Source: an uncultured Bacteroidales bacterium
GTDB taxonomy: Bacteria > Bacteroidota > Bacteroidia > Bacteroidales > F082
Direction of reading: 5' to 3'
Length of the DNA stretch: 51,882 bases
NCBI GenBank assembly: GCA_937926515.1
Contig: CALAZZ010000149.1
Coordinates: 1-51,882, forward strand
Under the pieces are notes generated by a model. It ran no database searches. It was not told the DNA's origin and was given only the letters and a program-made list of their open reading frames with translations. The position numbers were made by a program, and so were the translations under genes. The first letter of the stretch is position 1, and each line of letters opens with the position of its first letter. Shown piece after piece: positions 43,491 through 51,881 of this stretch.

Positions 43491-44684
43491 ATGCAGGCAG
43501 GTAAAATAAAAGAACTGGCAGCCCGATACTTCCGTGATACTGTCGATATAAGAAGGCATTTGCACCGACATCCTGAGCTAAGTTTTCAAGAGAAAGAAAC
43601 AGCTAAGTTTATTTCGAAAATGCTCAAGGATTATGGTATTTCGCATGAAGTGGATATTGCCGGACATGGCATTGTTGCCATCATTGAAGGTCAAAATTCC
43701 GACGGGCCGTGCATGGCTTTGCGTGCAGATATGGATGCGTTGCCCATACAGGAAAAAGCCACACATGATTATGCTTCCTGCAAGGCCGGTGTAATGCATG
43801 CCTGTGGGCACGATGCACACACAGCCATGCTGCTTACAGCAGGCAGGATCATATTCGAGATGCGACAACATTTTAGTGGCATCATCAAACTAATTTTCCA
43901 ACCTGCTGAAGAGATGTTACCTGGAGGGGCATTGGGCATGATCGATGCCGGAGTTTTGGAAAAACCAAAGGTAAGTGCAATCATAGGCCAACACGTTCAC
44001 CCTTCGCTAGAAGCTGGTATGATCGGGTTCAAAGCAGGCCCCTTTATGGCTTCGGGCGATGAGATCAATATCAAAGTAAAAGGAAAGGGTGGACATGCAG
44101 CCATGCCTGAAGCCATTGATGATACAGTACTGATCGCCTCACAAATAGTTATCGGGCTGCAGCAGATCGTTAGCAGGCATGCGCCTCCTTCCATACCTAC
44201 AGTGCTTTCTTTTGGTAGACTTATAGCAAATGGATTCCACAACATAATTCCTGATGAAGTGATCATACAGGGCACATTACGTACATTTAATGAGGCTTGG
44301 CGTCAGAAAGCCAAGGATCATATCATACAAATAGCCCAAAACACTGCAGCCGCATCAGGTGCAATCGCAGAAGTACAGATTGATCACGGATATCCTTTCC
44401 TTGTCAACAACGACAAGCTTACCTCCATCGCCATGGAGGCAGCTATTACTTATCTTGGAAGTGAAAATGTAGTGCAATTGGAACAGCGCATGACCACGGA
44501 GGATTTTGGACATTACTCACATAAAATACCTGCTTGTTTCTATCGGCTAGGCACTGGCAACACACGAAATAATATAACTTCAGGTCTGCATACACCTACC
44601 TTTGATATTGATGAAACAAGCCTTGAAACAGGATCAGGCTTGATGGCTTACATGGCACTGCAACAGCTTAATAAAATTGAATGA
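43491..44684 (+). CDS. M20D-family amidohydrolase (N-acyl-amino-acid hydrolase type)
   Basis: 397 aa cytosolic zinc/manganese hydrolase. Landmarks: RRHLHRHPELSFQE, ALRADMDALPIQEKA, VMHACGHDAHTAMLL (metal Cys/His), FQPAEEMLPGGALGMI (Glu pair), and the dimerisation domain GKGGHAAMPEAIDD. The last metal ligand is His in SGLHTPTFDID. Family members remove acyl groups from amino acids (hippurate, N-acetyl or indole-acetyl conjugates), so it could feed amino acid catabolism. It is followed after 86 bases by mtnA with no visible terminator, so the two may be co-transcribed, although the functions need not be related. Confidence 0.9.
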   Translation: MQAGKIKELAARYFRDTVDIRRHLHRHPELSFQEKETAKFISKMLKDYGISHEVDIAGHGIVAIIEGQNSDGPCMALRADMDALPIQEKATHDYASCKAGVMHACGHDAHTAMLLTAGRIIFEMRQHFSGIIKLIFQPAEEMLPGGALGMIDAGVLEKPKVSAIIGQHVHPSLEAGMIGFKAGPFMASGDEINIKVKGKGGHAAMPEAIDDTVLIASQIVIGLQQIVSRHAPPSIPTVLSFGRLIANGFHNIIPDEVIIQGTLRTFNEAWRQKAKDHIIQIAQNTAAASGAIAEVQIDHGYPFLVNNDKLTSIAMEAAITYLGSENVVQLEQRMTTEDFGHYSHKIPACFYRLGTGNTRNNITSGLHTPTFDIDETSLETGSGLMAYMALQQLNKIE

Positions 44685-44770
44685 TATCCCTTGAGCAAGT
44701 AAACACAAGTTAAACCATTTCAACATAACATAGATATTATAAGTTCGTTTGTGGCTTCAAAACCAATGAG

Positions 44771-45829
44771 ATGATTGTCAACGATAAAAATTACCAAACC
44801 GTATGGATGGAAGGCAATGTGGTTATGATGATCAATCAAAACCTATTGCCATTTGAATTTGTTATTCATGAATGTGCAACCTATTGGGATACCTGTATGG
44901 CCATAACTGATATGACCATCCGTGGTGCAGGGGCCATAGGTGCTGCAGCCGGCTATGCGATGGCTCAGGCTTACCTGGAAGCCGCAGAATCTAACCAACA
45001 TCAACTTGTACTTGAAGCACGAAACGATATTGAAGCCACCCGTCCAACTGCCCGCAACTTGTTTTATGCTGTTGAACGGGTGTTTGAAGCGGGAAAAATT
45101 TCAGCTGAAAATGCTAAGATAGAAGCTCAGAAAATAGCATTACAGGACATTGATGATACGAGAAAAATTGGCATGTATGGTAATCAACTTTTGAAGAAAG
45201 GGGCACGTATACTTACACATTGCAATGCAGGATGGTTGGCTTTTGTTGATTTTGGAACTGCCCTGGCCCCGGTGTATACTGCACATAAAGAGGGGAAAGA
45301 AGTGTTTGTGTATGTGGATGAAACACGTCCGCGCGGACAGGGCGCGCGACTTACAGCATGGGAGCTCCAAAATGAACAAATCCCTCACGTGATTATCCCG
45401 GATAATGCCGCTGCCACTCTTATGTCGCAAGGTAAAATTGATATGGTTATTGTGGGTGCCGACCGCATTGCTCGCAACGGCGATGTAGCCAATAAGATTG
45501 GAACTTTAGGACGGGCGATTCTGGCGCATAACTTTAATATACCATTTTATGTTGCTGCACCCACCTCCACATTTGATGAGTCGTGCCGAAGCGGAAAAGA
45601 AATTGTGATTGAGGAGCGGTCCCCCGATGAAGTTTTGTATCAGGACGGCATTGATGCCAATGGAAACCAGTTAAAAGTATTGGTATGCGCACCTGGATCA
45701 ACAGCCTATAATCCTGCCTTTGATGTCACACCGGCTAAATACATTTCGGGTTTCATAACAGAAAAAGAGATCATATCAGCACATACCAATTCAATCATGG
45801 CATTATTAAAAAATGTAAGCAATGGATAA
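44771..45829 (+). CDS. mtnA: S-methyl-5-thioribose-1-phosphate isomerase (MtnA family)
   Basis: 352 aa. Isomerises methylthioribose-1-phosphate to methylthioribulose-1-phosphate; some members also take 5-deoxyribose-1-phosphate. Evidence is IRGAGAIGAAAGYAMAQA, the catalytic Cys in LTHCNAGWLAFVDFGTA, VDETRPRGQGARLTAWEL and the catalytic Asp in IVGADRIARNGDVANKIGT. The HCNAGWLAFVDFG variant differs from the THCNAGALATAGYGTA of the common methionine-salvage form. The gene overlaps the class II aldolase by 8 bases and starts a three-gene operon (mtnA-aldolase-AKR). Genes mtnC, mtnD and mtnE are not here. Confidence 0.9.
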   Translation: MIVNDKNYQTVWMEGNVVMMINQNLLPFEFVIHECATYWDTCMAITDMTIRGAGAIGAAAGYAMAQAYLEAAESNQHQLVLEARNDIEATRPTARNLFYAVERVFEAGKISAENAKIEAQKIALQDIDDTRKIGMYGNQLLKKGARILTHCNAGWLAFVDFGTALAPVYTAHKEGKEVFVYVDETRPRGQGARLTAWELQNEQIPHVIIPDNAAATLMSQGKIDMVIVGADRIARNGDVANKIGTLGRAILAHNFNIPFYVAAPTSTFDESCRSGKEIVIEERSPDEVLYQDGIDANGNQLKVLVCAPGSTAYNPAFDVTPAKYISGFITEKEIISAHTNSIMALLKNVSNG

Positions 45830-46454
45830 TACAAAAGCCTGGAAAAAAGAAATAGCCTACTTCATGAGAAGGCTCTATAAACGTGGTTTGACCACTACTT
45901 CGGGTGGGAACATAAGTGTTCAATTGCCTAGTGGTATTGTGTTAATAACCCCATCCCAGACAGACAAAGGCCGAATGAAAGCAGATGACATAGCCATGGT
46001 GGATATGCGGGCCAGGATATTAAGCACGAAATTGAAACCGAGCATGGAAACAGGTATGCATCTGGCTGTTTATCATGCCAGGCCCGAAATAAGATGCCTT
46101 GTTCATGCCCATCCACCCTTTGCAACTGCATATGCGGCATCCCATTTGAATATTGATACCTCCATAATAGGCGAAGCACATGCAGTAATAGGTAAAGCTG
46201 TATTGGCTCCATATGCATTAATGGGTTCGGATGAACTTGCTGCTAATGTTGCCAAGGCTGCTAAAGAGGCCAATGTGATCGTGCTTGCAAACCATGGTGT
46301 TCTGGCGTTGGGAACAAACCTGCTGGAAGCTTTCGACAGGCTTGAAGTAATTGAAAGTTGTGCGCGGATAGGTTTATATGGTCGCCTGCTCGGAAAATCA
46401 CATCCCTTAAATAGCGATCAGCTTGCTGCAATTGATAATTTTTTAAAACCATAG
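45822..46454 (+). CDS. class II aldolase (fuculose-1-phosphate aldolase/Ald2-like)
   Basis: 210 aa zinc enzyme. The TTSGGNISV phosphate loop, KPSMETGMHLAVY (Glu aligned with the FucA catalytic acid), VHAHPPFATAY and LANHGVLALG (zinc His residues) are all present, and the middle LAPYALMGSDELAANV is like fuculose-phosphate aldolase and unlike the MtnB dehydratase, which I recall as having a different segment there. The 8-base overlap with mtnA points to methylthioribulose-1-phosphate or 5-deoxyribulose-1-phosphate as substrate, giving DHAP and (methylthio)acetaldehyde, as reported for Ald2 of the DHAP shunt. A dehydratase (MtnB) is the main alternative. Confidence 0.85.
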   Translation: MDNTKAWKKEIAYFMRRLYKRGLTTTSGGNISVQLPSGIVLITPSQTDKGRMKADDIAMVDMRARILSTKLKPSMETGMHLAVYHARPEIRCLVHAHPPFATAYAASHLNIDTSIIGEAHAVIGKAVLAPYALMGSDELAANVAKAAKEANVIVLANHGVLALGTNLLEAFDRLEVIESCARIGLYGRLLGKSHPLNSDQLAAIDNFLKP

Positions 46455-46458
46455 CTTT

Positions 46459-47307
46459 ATGATAATCCCCGAAATCAATATTCAGAATGTGGTTCACATC
46501 CCCAGGCTTGGACTGGGTACCTGGGAAATGGGAGGCCGGTCAAGTGCTGACACCAGTGAGGATAATAAATGGATTGATGCCATACAAATGGCCCTGGCAT
46601 ATGGCATTCGTCATATTGACACGGCCGAGACATATGGCAATGGTCATAGCGAAGAACTTGTTTCGGTTGCCTGTGCTGGCCTCAGGCGTGACCAGTTGTT
46701 TATTACATCCAAGGTTTCAGGTGATAATCTCCGATATGATCAGGTACTAAGAGCAGCTGATGGGAGTTTAAAGCGATTGAGGTCAGACTATATTGACCTG
46801 TATCTGCTGCATTGGCCCAATCCGCATGTTTCCATACAGGAAACCATGAGGGCTATCAATAAATTACTGGAAAACAAATTGATTAAGTTTTTTGGACTAA
46901 GTAATTTCCCAGCATCGCTGATTGAAGAGGTCATGGACAACACTGATGCTCCTATCATTACCAACCAGGTTGAATATAACTTGTTTACACGAAACAATGG
47001 AACCTATAATAAAAATGTTGAGAAAGACATCATTCCCTTTTGTTTGAAACAAGGAATAAGCATTACAGCATGGAGGCCTGTGATCAAAGGGAATAAGGCA
47101 GTGCTGGATCACCCGCTTATCATGGATCTTGCTGAAAAGTATGGTAAAACACCTATGCAAATAGCTCTGAATTGGTTGCTGCATAAACCAAAAATGCTTG
47201 TCATACCGAAGATGAGCAGCGAAAAACATATTCGTGAAAATATTGATGCAGTTACATTTACCATGAATGATGAGTCCTATCAAAAGCTGGACAACATAAA
47301 CCTATAA
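46459..47307 (+). CDS. aldo/keto reductase
   Basis: 282 aa NADPH-type (beta/alpha)8 reductase. The catalytic Asp/Tyr are in HIDTAETYGNGHSEEL, the Lys in LFITSKV and the His in LYLLHWPNPH. Cofactor residues are in the late VIPKMSSEKHIREN. It starts 5 bases after the class II aldolase stop, clearly in the same transcript. The aldehyde from the aldolase step is the obvious candidate substrate (methylthioacetaldehyde or acetaldehyde to the alcohol), but AKRs are promiscuous and this is inferred from position only. No terminator is visible, and the next gene starts about 100 bases on. Confidence 0.9.
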   Translation: MIIPEINIQNVVHIPRLGLGTWEMGGRSSADTSEDNKWIDAIQMALAYGIRHIDTAETYGNGHSEELVSVACAGLRRDQLFITSKVSGDNLRYDQVLRAADGSLKRLRSDYIDLYLLHWPNPHVSIQETMRAINKLLENKLIKFFGLSNFPASLIEEVMDNTDAPIITNQVEYNLFTRNNGTYNKNVEKDIIPFCLKQGISITAWRPVIKGNKAVLDHPLIMDLAEKYGKTPMQIALNWLLHKPKMLVIPKMSSEKHIRENIDAVTFTMNDESYQKLDNINL

Positions 47308-47408
47308 GCTGATTAGCAGCAATATATAGAGGTTTCGGTTCTGACTTTGGTTTTTTTAACGCTCTTACATCTAAATTTTTGGTTACTTTGGCCCCACTAA
47401 AGTAAACT

Positions 47409-49283
47409 ATGCCAACATCATACAATCTTACTGACTGGCTTCCAACAACGAAAAAGGAAGTGATGCTGCATGGATGGGATCAACTCGATGTGATTTTATT
47501 TACGGGTGATGCCTATGTAGACCATCCGGCTTTTGGAGCTGCTGTAATAGGCCGTATCATTGAACGTGAAGGTTTTAAAGTGGCTATTGTGCCACAGCCT
47601 AACTGGCAGGATGACCTTCGCGACTTCAAAAAACTTGGTGCTCCACGTTTATTTTTTGGCGTTACTTCAGGTAATATGGATTCAATGGTGAACCATTACA
47701 CTGCCAATAAACGACTCCGTTCCAATGATGCTTACACGCCTGGTGGTAAAAGTGGATTCAGACCCGACTATGCAACCATAGTCTATAGCAGTATATTGAA
47801 AAAGCTTTTTCCTGAAGTTCCGATTATGATAGGTGGAGTTGAGGCCTCACTGCGTCGTGTTACGCATTATGACTACTGGTCCGACATGCTGAAACCAAGT
47901 ATCCTGGTTGATTCAAATGCTGATATTGGTGTATATGGCATGGGTGAGTTGGCACTTCTTGAGCTTTTGTATGAACTTGATAAAGGGTCACACATTCAGG
48001 ATCTTACGAATATCAGGCAGACTTTCTTCCTTCAATCCAAAGATGAAACGCTTAAGAGGTCTGAATGGGGAGATATACATCTGTCCTCGCATGAAGCCTG
48101 CCTGGCCGATAAAAAAACCTATGCCGGGAATTTCAGAAACATTGAACAAGAATCAAACAAGACACATGCAGCCAGGCTAATACAAGAGGTTGGTAATCAA
48201 CTATTGATCATTAATCCTCCTTTTCCCACTTTTACCGAAAAACAGATTGACGCTTCATTTGACCTACCGTTCACCCGCAAACCACATCCCAAATATGAGA
48301 AAAGAGGAACCATCCCTGCCTATGAGATGATACGCCATTCTATCAATATGCACCGAGGCTGTTTTGGAGGATGTAGTTTTTGTACCATCTCAGCGCATCA
48401 GGGGAAATTTGTTGCCAGTCGCAGCAAGCGGTCTATCATGCAGGAAGTGGAACAGATCACCAGGATGGATGATTTTAAGGGTTATATCACTGATCTGGGC
48501 GGGCCTTCAGGCAATATGTACAAAATGAAAGGCAAACATCAGGGTATTTGTGATAACTGCAAACGCCCAAGTTGTATTTTCCCAAGTATTTGCAGCAACC
48601 TGGATACTGACCATTATCCCATGCTGGATATATACCGTGAAGTAGATAAGCACCCGGCCATTAAAAAAGCATTCGTTAGCTCAGGCCTGCGGTATGACCT
48701 GTTTTTATCTGATGATAAACAAAAATGCCAACAAAACAGTTATGACCTATACCTGAAGCAGCTAACAACCAGACATGTAAGTGGCAGGCTAAAGGTAGCA
48801 CCCGAGCATACTTCTGACAGGGTACTGAAAGCAATGCGCAAACCATCTTTCAAACTTTTCTACAAACTGAAGGATAAATTCGAGCAGATTAACAAGGAAA
48901 CAGGATTAAAACAGCAACTTATTCCATATTTTATTTCCAGCCATCCGGAAAGTACTGTTGAAGATATGGCTCATCTTGCAGCCGAGACCAAGGATTTGGG
49001 GTTCAGGCTTGAACAAGTTCAGGACTTTACACCCACGCCTATGACGGTGGCCACAGTGATCTATTATTCAGGCTATGATCCCTATACCTTAAAACCTATA
49101 TTCACGGCTCGAAATAAAAAAGAAAAACTTGAACAACAACGGTTTTTCTTTTGGTACAAAAAAGAAAACCAAGCATGGATCAGTCAAACACTGCATAAGT
49201 TGAAAAGAGAAGATTTGTCAAAAAAAATACTATCCTTCCCACAAAAAAATACGAGCCCGCATAAAGGAAACAAGAATAAGTAA
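47409..49283 (+). CDS. YgiQ-family radical SAM protein
   Basis: 624 aa. An N-terminal B12-binding-like/UPF0313 region (DVILFTGDAYVDHPAFGAAV) is followed by the radical SAM cluster motif CFGGCSFC (CxxxCxxC) in RGCFGGCSFCTISAHQGK around residue 317, then the TIM-barrel core. A further cysteine cluster (CDNCKRPSCIFPSIC) follows about 60 residues later, typical of YgiQ and a possible auxiliary cluster. It is shorter than the E. coli protein (about 740 aa), mainly at the C-terminus. The reaction is unknown in the family. A one-mismatch -7 box (TTACTTTG) is at 47383-47390. Confidence 0.9.
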   Translation: MPTSYNLTDWLPTTKKEVMLHGWDQLDVILFTGDAYVDHPAFGAAVIGRIIEREGFKVAIVPQPNWQDDLRDFKKLGAPRLFFGVTSGNMDSMVNHYTANKRLRSNDAYTPGGKSGFRPDYATIVYSSILKKLFPEVPIMIGGVEASLRRVTHYDYWSDMLKPSILVDSNADIGVYGMGELALLELLYELDKGSHIQDLTNIRQTFFLQSKDETLKRSEWGDIHLSSHEACLADKKTYAGNFRNIEQESNKTHAARLIQEVGNQLLIINPPFPTFTEKQIDASFDLPFTRKPHPKYEKRGTIPAYEMIRHSINMHRGCFGGCSFCTISAHQGKFVASRSKRSIMQEVEQITRMDDFKGYITDLGGPSGNMYKMKGKHQGICDNCKRPSCIFPSICSNLDTDHYPMLDIYREVDKHPAIKKAFVSSGLRYDLFLSDDKQKCQQNSYDLYLKQLTTRHVSGRLKVAPEHTSDRVLKAMRKPSFKLFYKLKDKFEQINKETGLKQQLIPYFISSHPESTVEDMAHLAAETKDLGFRLEQVQDFTPTPMTVATVIYYSGYDPYTLKPIFTARNKKEKLEQQRFFFWYKKENQAWISQTLHKLKREDLSKKILSFPQKNTSPHKGNKNK

Positions 49284-49302
49284 TCCACCATCACTTTTCA
49301 GG

Positions 49303-50616
49303 TCAGATAACTGACAACACCATACCAAATACCAAAAGGCCGAATAGAAAGTATATTATTGTATAACGAAACAATTGGCCTGCCTTTAGTCCGGTAATAC
49401 CAAGCAATGGTAAGGCCCAAAAAGGTTGTAGCATATTGGTCAGTTGGTCACCATAAGCCAGTGCCATCACCGCTTTTGAAAATGGTATGTCCACCAGGCG
49501 GGCCGTTTCAATGATCAATGGACCTTGTACCGCCCACTGGCCACCTCCGCTTGGTACAAACAAATTTACGAGACCGGCACTGAGCATGGTTAAAACGGGA
49601 AACGTCTGCGCATCAGCTACACCGGAAAACCATTGTGTAAACACAACCAGCAGCCCCGAATACTTCACAATACCCATAATGCCTGCATACAATGGAAACT
49701 GTATCACAATACCCAGGGTGCTGCCAATGGCTCGTGTTGCGATCGCTTGAAGGGTTCTTACATCGCCTGCAAAAATGAAAACGAATGATAAAAGGATAAA
49801 ATTGATGTCATTTAAACCGATAGCTGATGAAGATGAAACAAAAATTTTGTTGATCAAACTGGCAGCAAACATGAGCAGACCAAAATAGAATAAAAGTCCA
49901 TATGGAGTGCGTGTTGTTTTTTCTGGCTTAACAGTTGCAAAGGATGAATTGACATCTGAAGAAGGAATAATAAACTTAGCCTTCTTCAGCATGATCAGTG
50001 CCAGGATCAGAATGCCTGGCACCAGGACTGCCCATGCCCATAAGTTCATTTTAGAAAAAATGGTATCCGACAAGCTGATGGTACCACTCTGGCCAGATAA
50101 AAAATGTGATTCTTCGGCCACAGATAAAGGCGCCGATCCTGACAACCCACCATGCCATACCATCATACAGACGTATGCAGTTGCACCAAGTAATGCATAA
50201 GGTATAGAGCGTCCCTCTCTGCAGGCGGCATCACCAATTTTCCTTACGAAAACAGCACCAAATACAAGAGCCAAACCCCAATTGACAAAACCAAGGATCA
50301 GAGCAGAAAAGGCTACCATTGTAATCAAAGCAACCGGTTGAGAGGCGAGTTTGGTCAAACGATTTGACAAACCATCAAGGATGGGTGTCAAGGCCAACAT
50401 ATAGCCCAGAAAAAGAATGAGTACCATTTGCATTGAAAAAGCCAACAAATCCCAGAATCCCTTTTCCCAAAAAGCAAATACATCAACCATTCCATGCCAT
50501 GTTTTGCTCGTATTTGGACCAAAGAGCCAGGCCAGGAGCATGGTGATCAAGCTGAGTATCATCGCCAGTGCTAGAGGATCCGGAAATCTCAATTTAGCCA
50601 GCATGGTTAATTTCAT
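49303..50616 (-). CDS. short-chain fatty acid transporter, AtoE family
   Basis: 437 aa with about 12 membrane helices. Recognised by RFPDPLALAMILSLITMLLAW near the N-terminus and especially NLFVPSGGGQWAVQGPLII near residue 355, the AtoE family signature. AtoE carries short-chain fatty acids such as butyrate or acetoacetate in E. coli. In this window it complements butyrate kinase and icmF, and may export or import (iso)butyrate, although it is not in the same operon. It converges on the YgiQ gene with only 19 bases between stops and no terminator seen. Confidence 0.85.
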   Translation of the reverse strand: MKLTMLAKLRFPDPLALAMILSLITMLLAWLFGPNTSKTWHGMVDVFAFWEKGFWDLLAFSMQMVLILFLGYMLALTPILDGLSNRLTKLASQPVALITMVAFSALILGFVNWGLALVFGAVFVRKIGDAACREGRSIPYALLGATAYVCMMVWHGGLSGSAPLSVAEESHFLSGQSGTISLSDTIFSKMNLWAWAVLVPGILILALIMLKKAKFIIPSSDVNSSFATVKPEKTTRTPYGLLFYFGLLMFAASLINKIFVSSSSAIGLNDINFILLSFVFIFAGDVRTLQAIATRAIGSTLGIVIQFPLYAGIMGIVKYSGLLVVFTQWFSGVADAQTFPVLTMLSAGLVNLFVPSGGGQWAVQGPLIIETARLVDIPFSKAVMALAYGDQLTNMLQPFWALPLLGITGLKAGQLFRYTIIYFLFGLLVFGMVLSVI

Positions 50617-50721
50617 GTGTAAGCTTTTTCGAAAAGGAAGTGTAAATAAACATAAAATCCTGCAAAGTATAAGGCTTGTAAAGTTAATTGTTTCGTTGAG
50701 GTATTAATAAAATAAGATATG

Positions 50722-50729
50722 TATATTTG
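50722..50729 (+). promoter_or_regulatory. Bacteroidota-type promoter for mdh
   Basis: TATATTTG, exact -7 match, 54 bases before the mdh ATG. GTTGAG near 50695-50700 is a poor -33 element at about 22 bases. Confidence 0.45.
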
Positions 50730-50783
50730 TATCATCATTTTAATGGTTGATATGAAATAACGCTAAAACCTAAATTAATTCAT

Positions 50784-51722
50784 ATGGATAGAATCACAGT
50801 AATTGGAGCCGGTAACGTCGGTGCCACTTGTGCAAATGTAATTGCGCATAAGAACTTATGTAAAGAAGTCGTTTTGGTTGACATCAAAGAGGGAATTGCA
50901 GAAGGTAAAGCCCTGGATATTTGGCAAACAGCACCTATCAACCATTTCAACACCAGGGTGGTGGGTTCAACAAATGATTATTTAAAAACCAAGGGGTCAG
51001 GCGTTATAGTAGTTACTTCAGGCCTGCCGCGCAAGCCGGGCATGTCGCGTGATGACCTGATCAAAACCAATGCTTCAATAGTAAAAGATGTAACCGAAAA
51101 AGTAGTGAAATACTCACCCGATGCAATCATTATCATTGTATCGAATCCGCTTGATGTGATGACCTATGCTGCTTACCTTGCCAGCAACAAGCCATCGAAC
51201 AAAGTATTTGGCATGGCCGGAACTTTGGATACGGCACGTTATCGGGCTTTTATATCAGATGCACTTAATGTGTCACCCACAGATGTGCATGCGCTGCTGA
51301 TGGGAGGCCATGGCGATACCATGGTGCCACTGCCTCGATACACTTCCATAAGTGGAATTCCAGCAACTGAACTGCTTGGTAAAGAGGAGCTTGATAAGAT
51401 AGTGGAACGGACAAAAAAAGGTGGTGGAGAATTGGTTAACCTGATGGGTACCTCCGCCTGGTATGCACCTGGTGCTGCTGCTGCACAAATGGTGGAAGCT
51501 ATCGTAGATGACCAAAGTCGTATTTTCCCGGTTTGTGCCTTGCTCAAAGGTGAATATGGGCTCAGTGATGTTTACTTGGGTGTACCTGTAAAACTTGGTC
51601 GTAAAGGTATAGAAGAAATCATTGAAGTGGAATTAAATAAAGACGAAAAGAAGTTACTTTATGACTCTTCTGATTCAGTGAAGAAAGTAATGAAATTGCT
51701 TGATGATATGAAGTTGTTTTAA
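50784..51722 (+). CDS. mdh: malate dehydrogenase (LDH-like type)
   Basis: 312 aa NAD-dependent enzyme, malate/oxaloacetate. The Rossmann motif ITVIGAGNVGAT starts the protein, with Asp of VLVDIKEG selecting NAD. The residue separating MDH from LDH is Arg in GLPRKPGMSRDDL (Gln in LDH), so malate is the substrate. The catalytic His is in MGGHGDTMVPL and its Asp partner in GTLDTARYRAF. It has its own promoter and a strong terminator. It serves the reductive branch of a fumarate/succinate or propionate-type fermentation, or gluconeogenesis, and matches the single-copy mdh typical of Bacteroidota. Confidence 0.95.
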   Translation: MDRITVIGAGNVGATCANVIAHKNLCKEVVLVDIKEGIAEGKALDIWQTAPINHFNTRVVGSTNDYLKTKGSGVIVVTSGLPRKPGMSRDDLIKTNASIVKDVTEKVVKYSPDAIIIIVSNPLDVMTYAAYLASNKPSNKVFGMAGTLDTARYRAFISDALNVSPTDVHALLMGGHGDTMVPLPRYTSISGIPATELLGKEELDKIVERTKKGGGELVNLMGTSAWYAPGAAAAQMVEAIVDDQSRIFPVCALLKGEYGLSDVYLGVPVKLGRKGIEEIIEVELNKDEKKLLYDSSDSVKKVMKLLDDMKLF

Positions 51723-51753
51723 CAACCACTCATTTTTAATGGAAATAAAATTC

Positions 51754-51796
51754 AGCTTCCCTGTGTGATCTACCGGTTTATAGGGAAGCTTTTTTT
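51754..51796. terminator. Rho-independent terminator between mdh and a converging gene
   Basis: AGCTTCCCT (51754-51762) pairs perfectly with AGGGAAGCT (51782-51790), loop of 19 bases, followed by TTTTTT on the plus strand. On the minus strand the stem is followed by a weaker A/T-rich run (AATTTTATTT), so it may serve both directions. It lies 32 bases after the mdh stop. Confidence 0.88.
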
Positions 51797-51797
51797 A

Positions 51798-51881
51798 TTA
51801 CTTAGGTCGGTAACGCGAACCGCTAAGTATTTGCTGCGAATCATCCATTTTAATCAACTCCTCAATGCTGGTTTCAGGATG
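51798..51881 (-). CDS. C-terminal end of an unidentified minus-strand gene (partial)
   Basis: A frame open from the right edge to a TAA at 51798-51800. The last visible residues are HPETSIEELIKMDDSQQ and then ILSGSRYRPK. The ending, with its Gly-Ser-Arg-Tyr-Arg-Pro tail, looks like a real protein end and the shared terminator fits, but 27 residues are too few to name a family. The start lies outside the window. Confidence 0.5.
   Translation of the reverse strand, partial: HPETSIEELIKMDDSQQILSGSRYRPK

Noticed and set aside
44685..44770. SAM or other riboswitch before mtnA
   Set aside because: Only 86 bases, AT-rich, and no conserved helix or terminator/antiterminator pair can be drawn.
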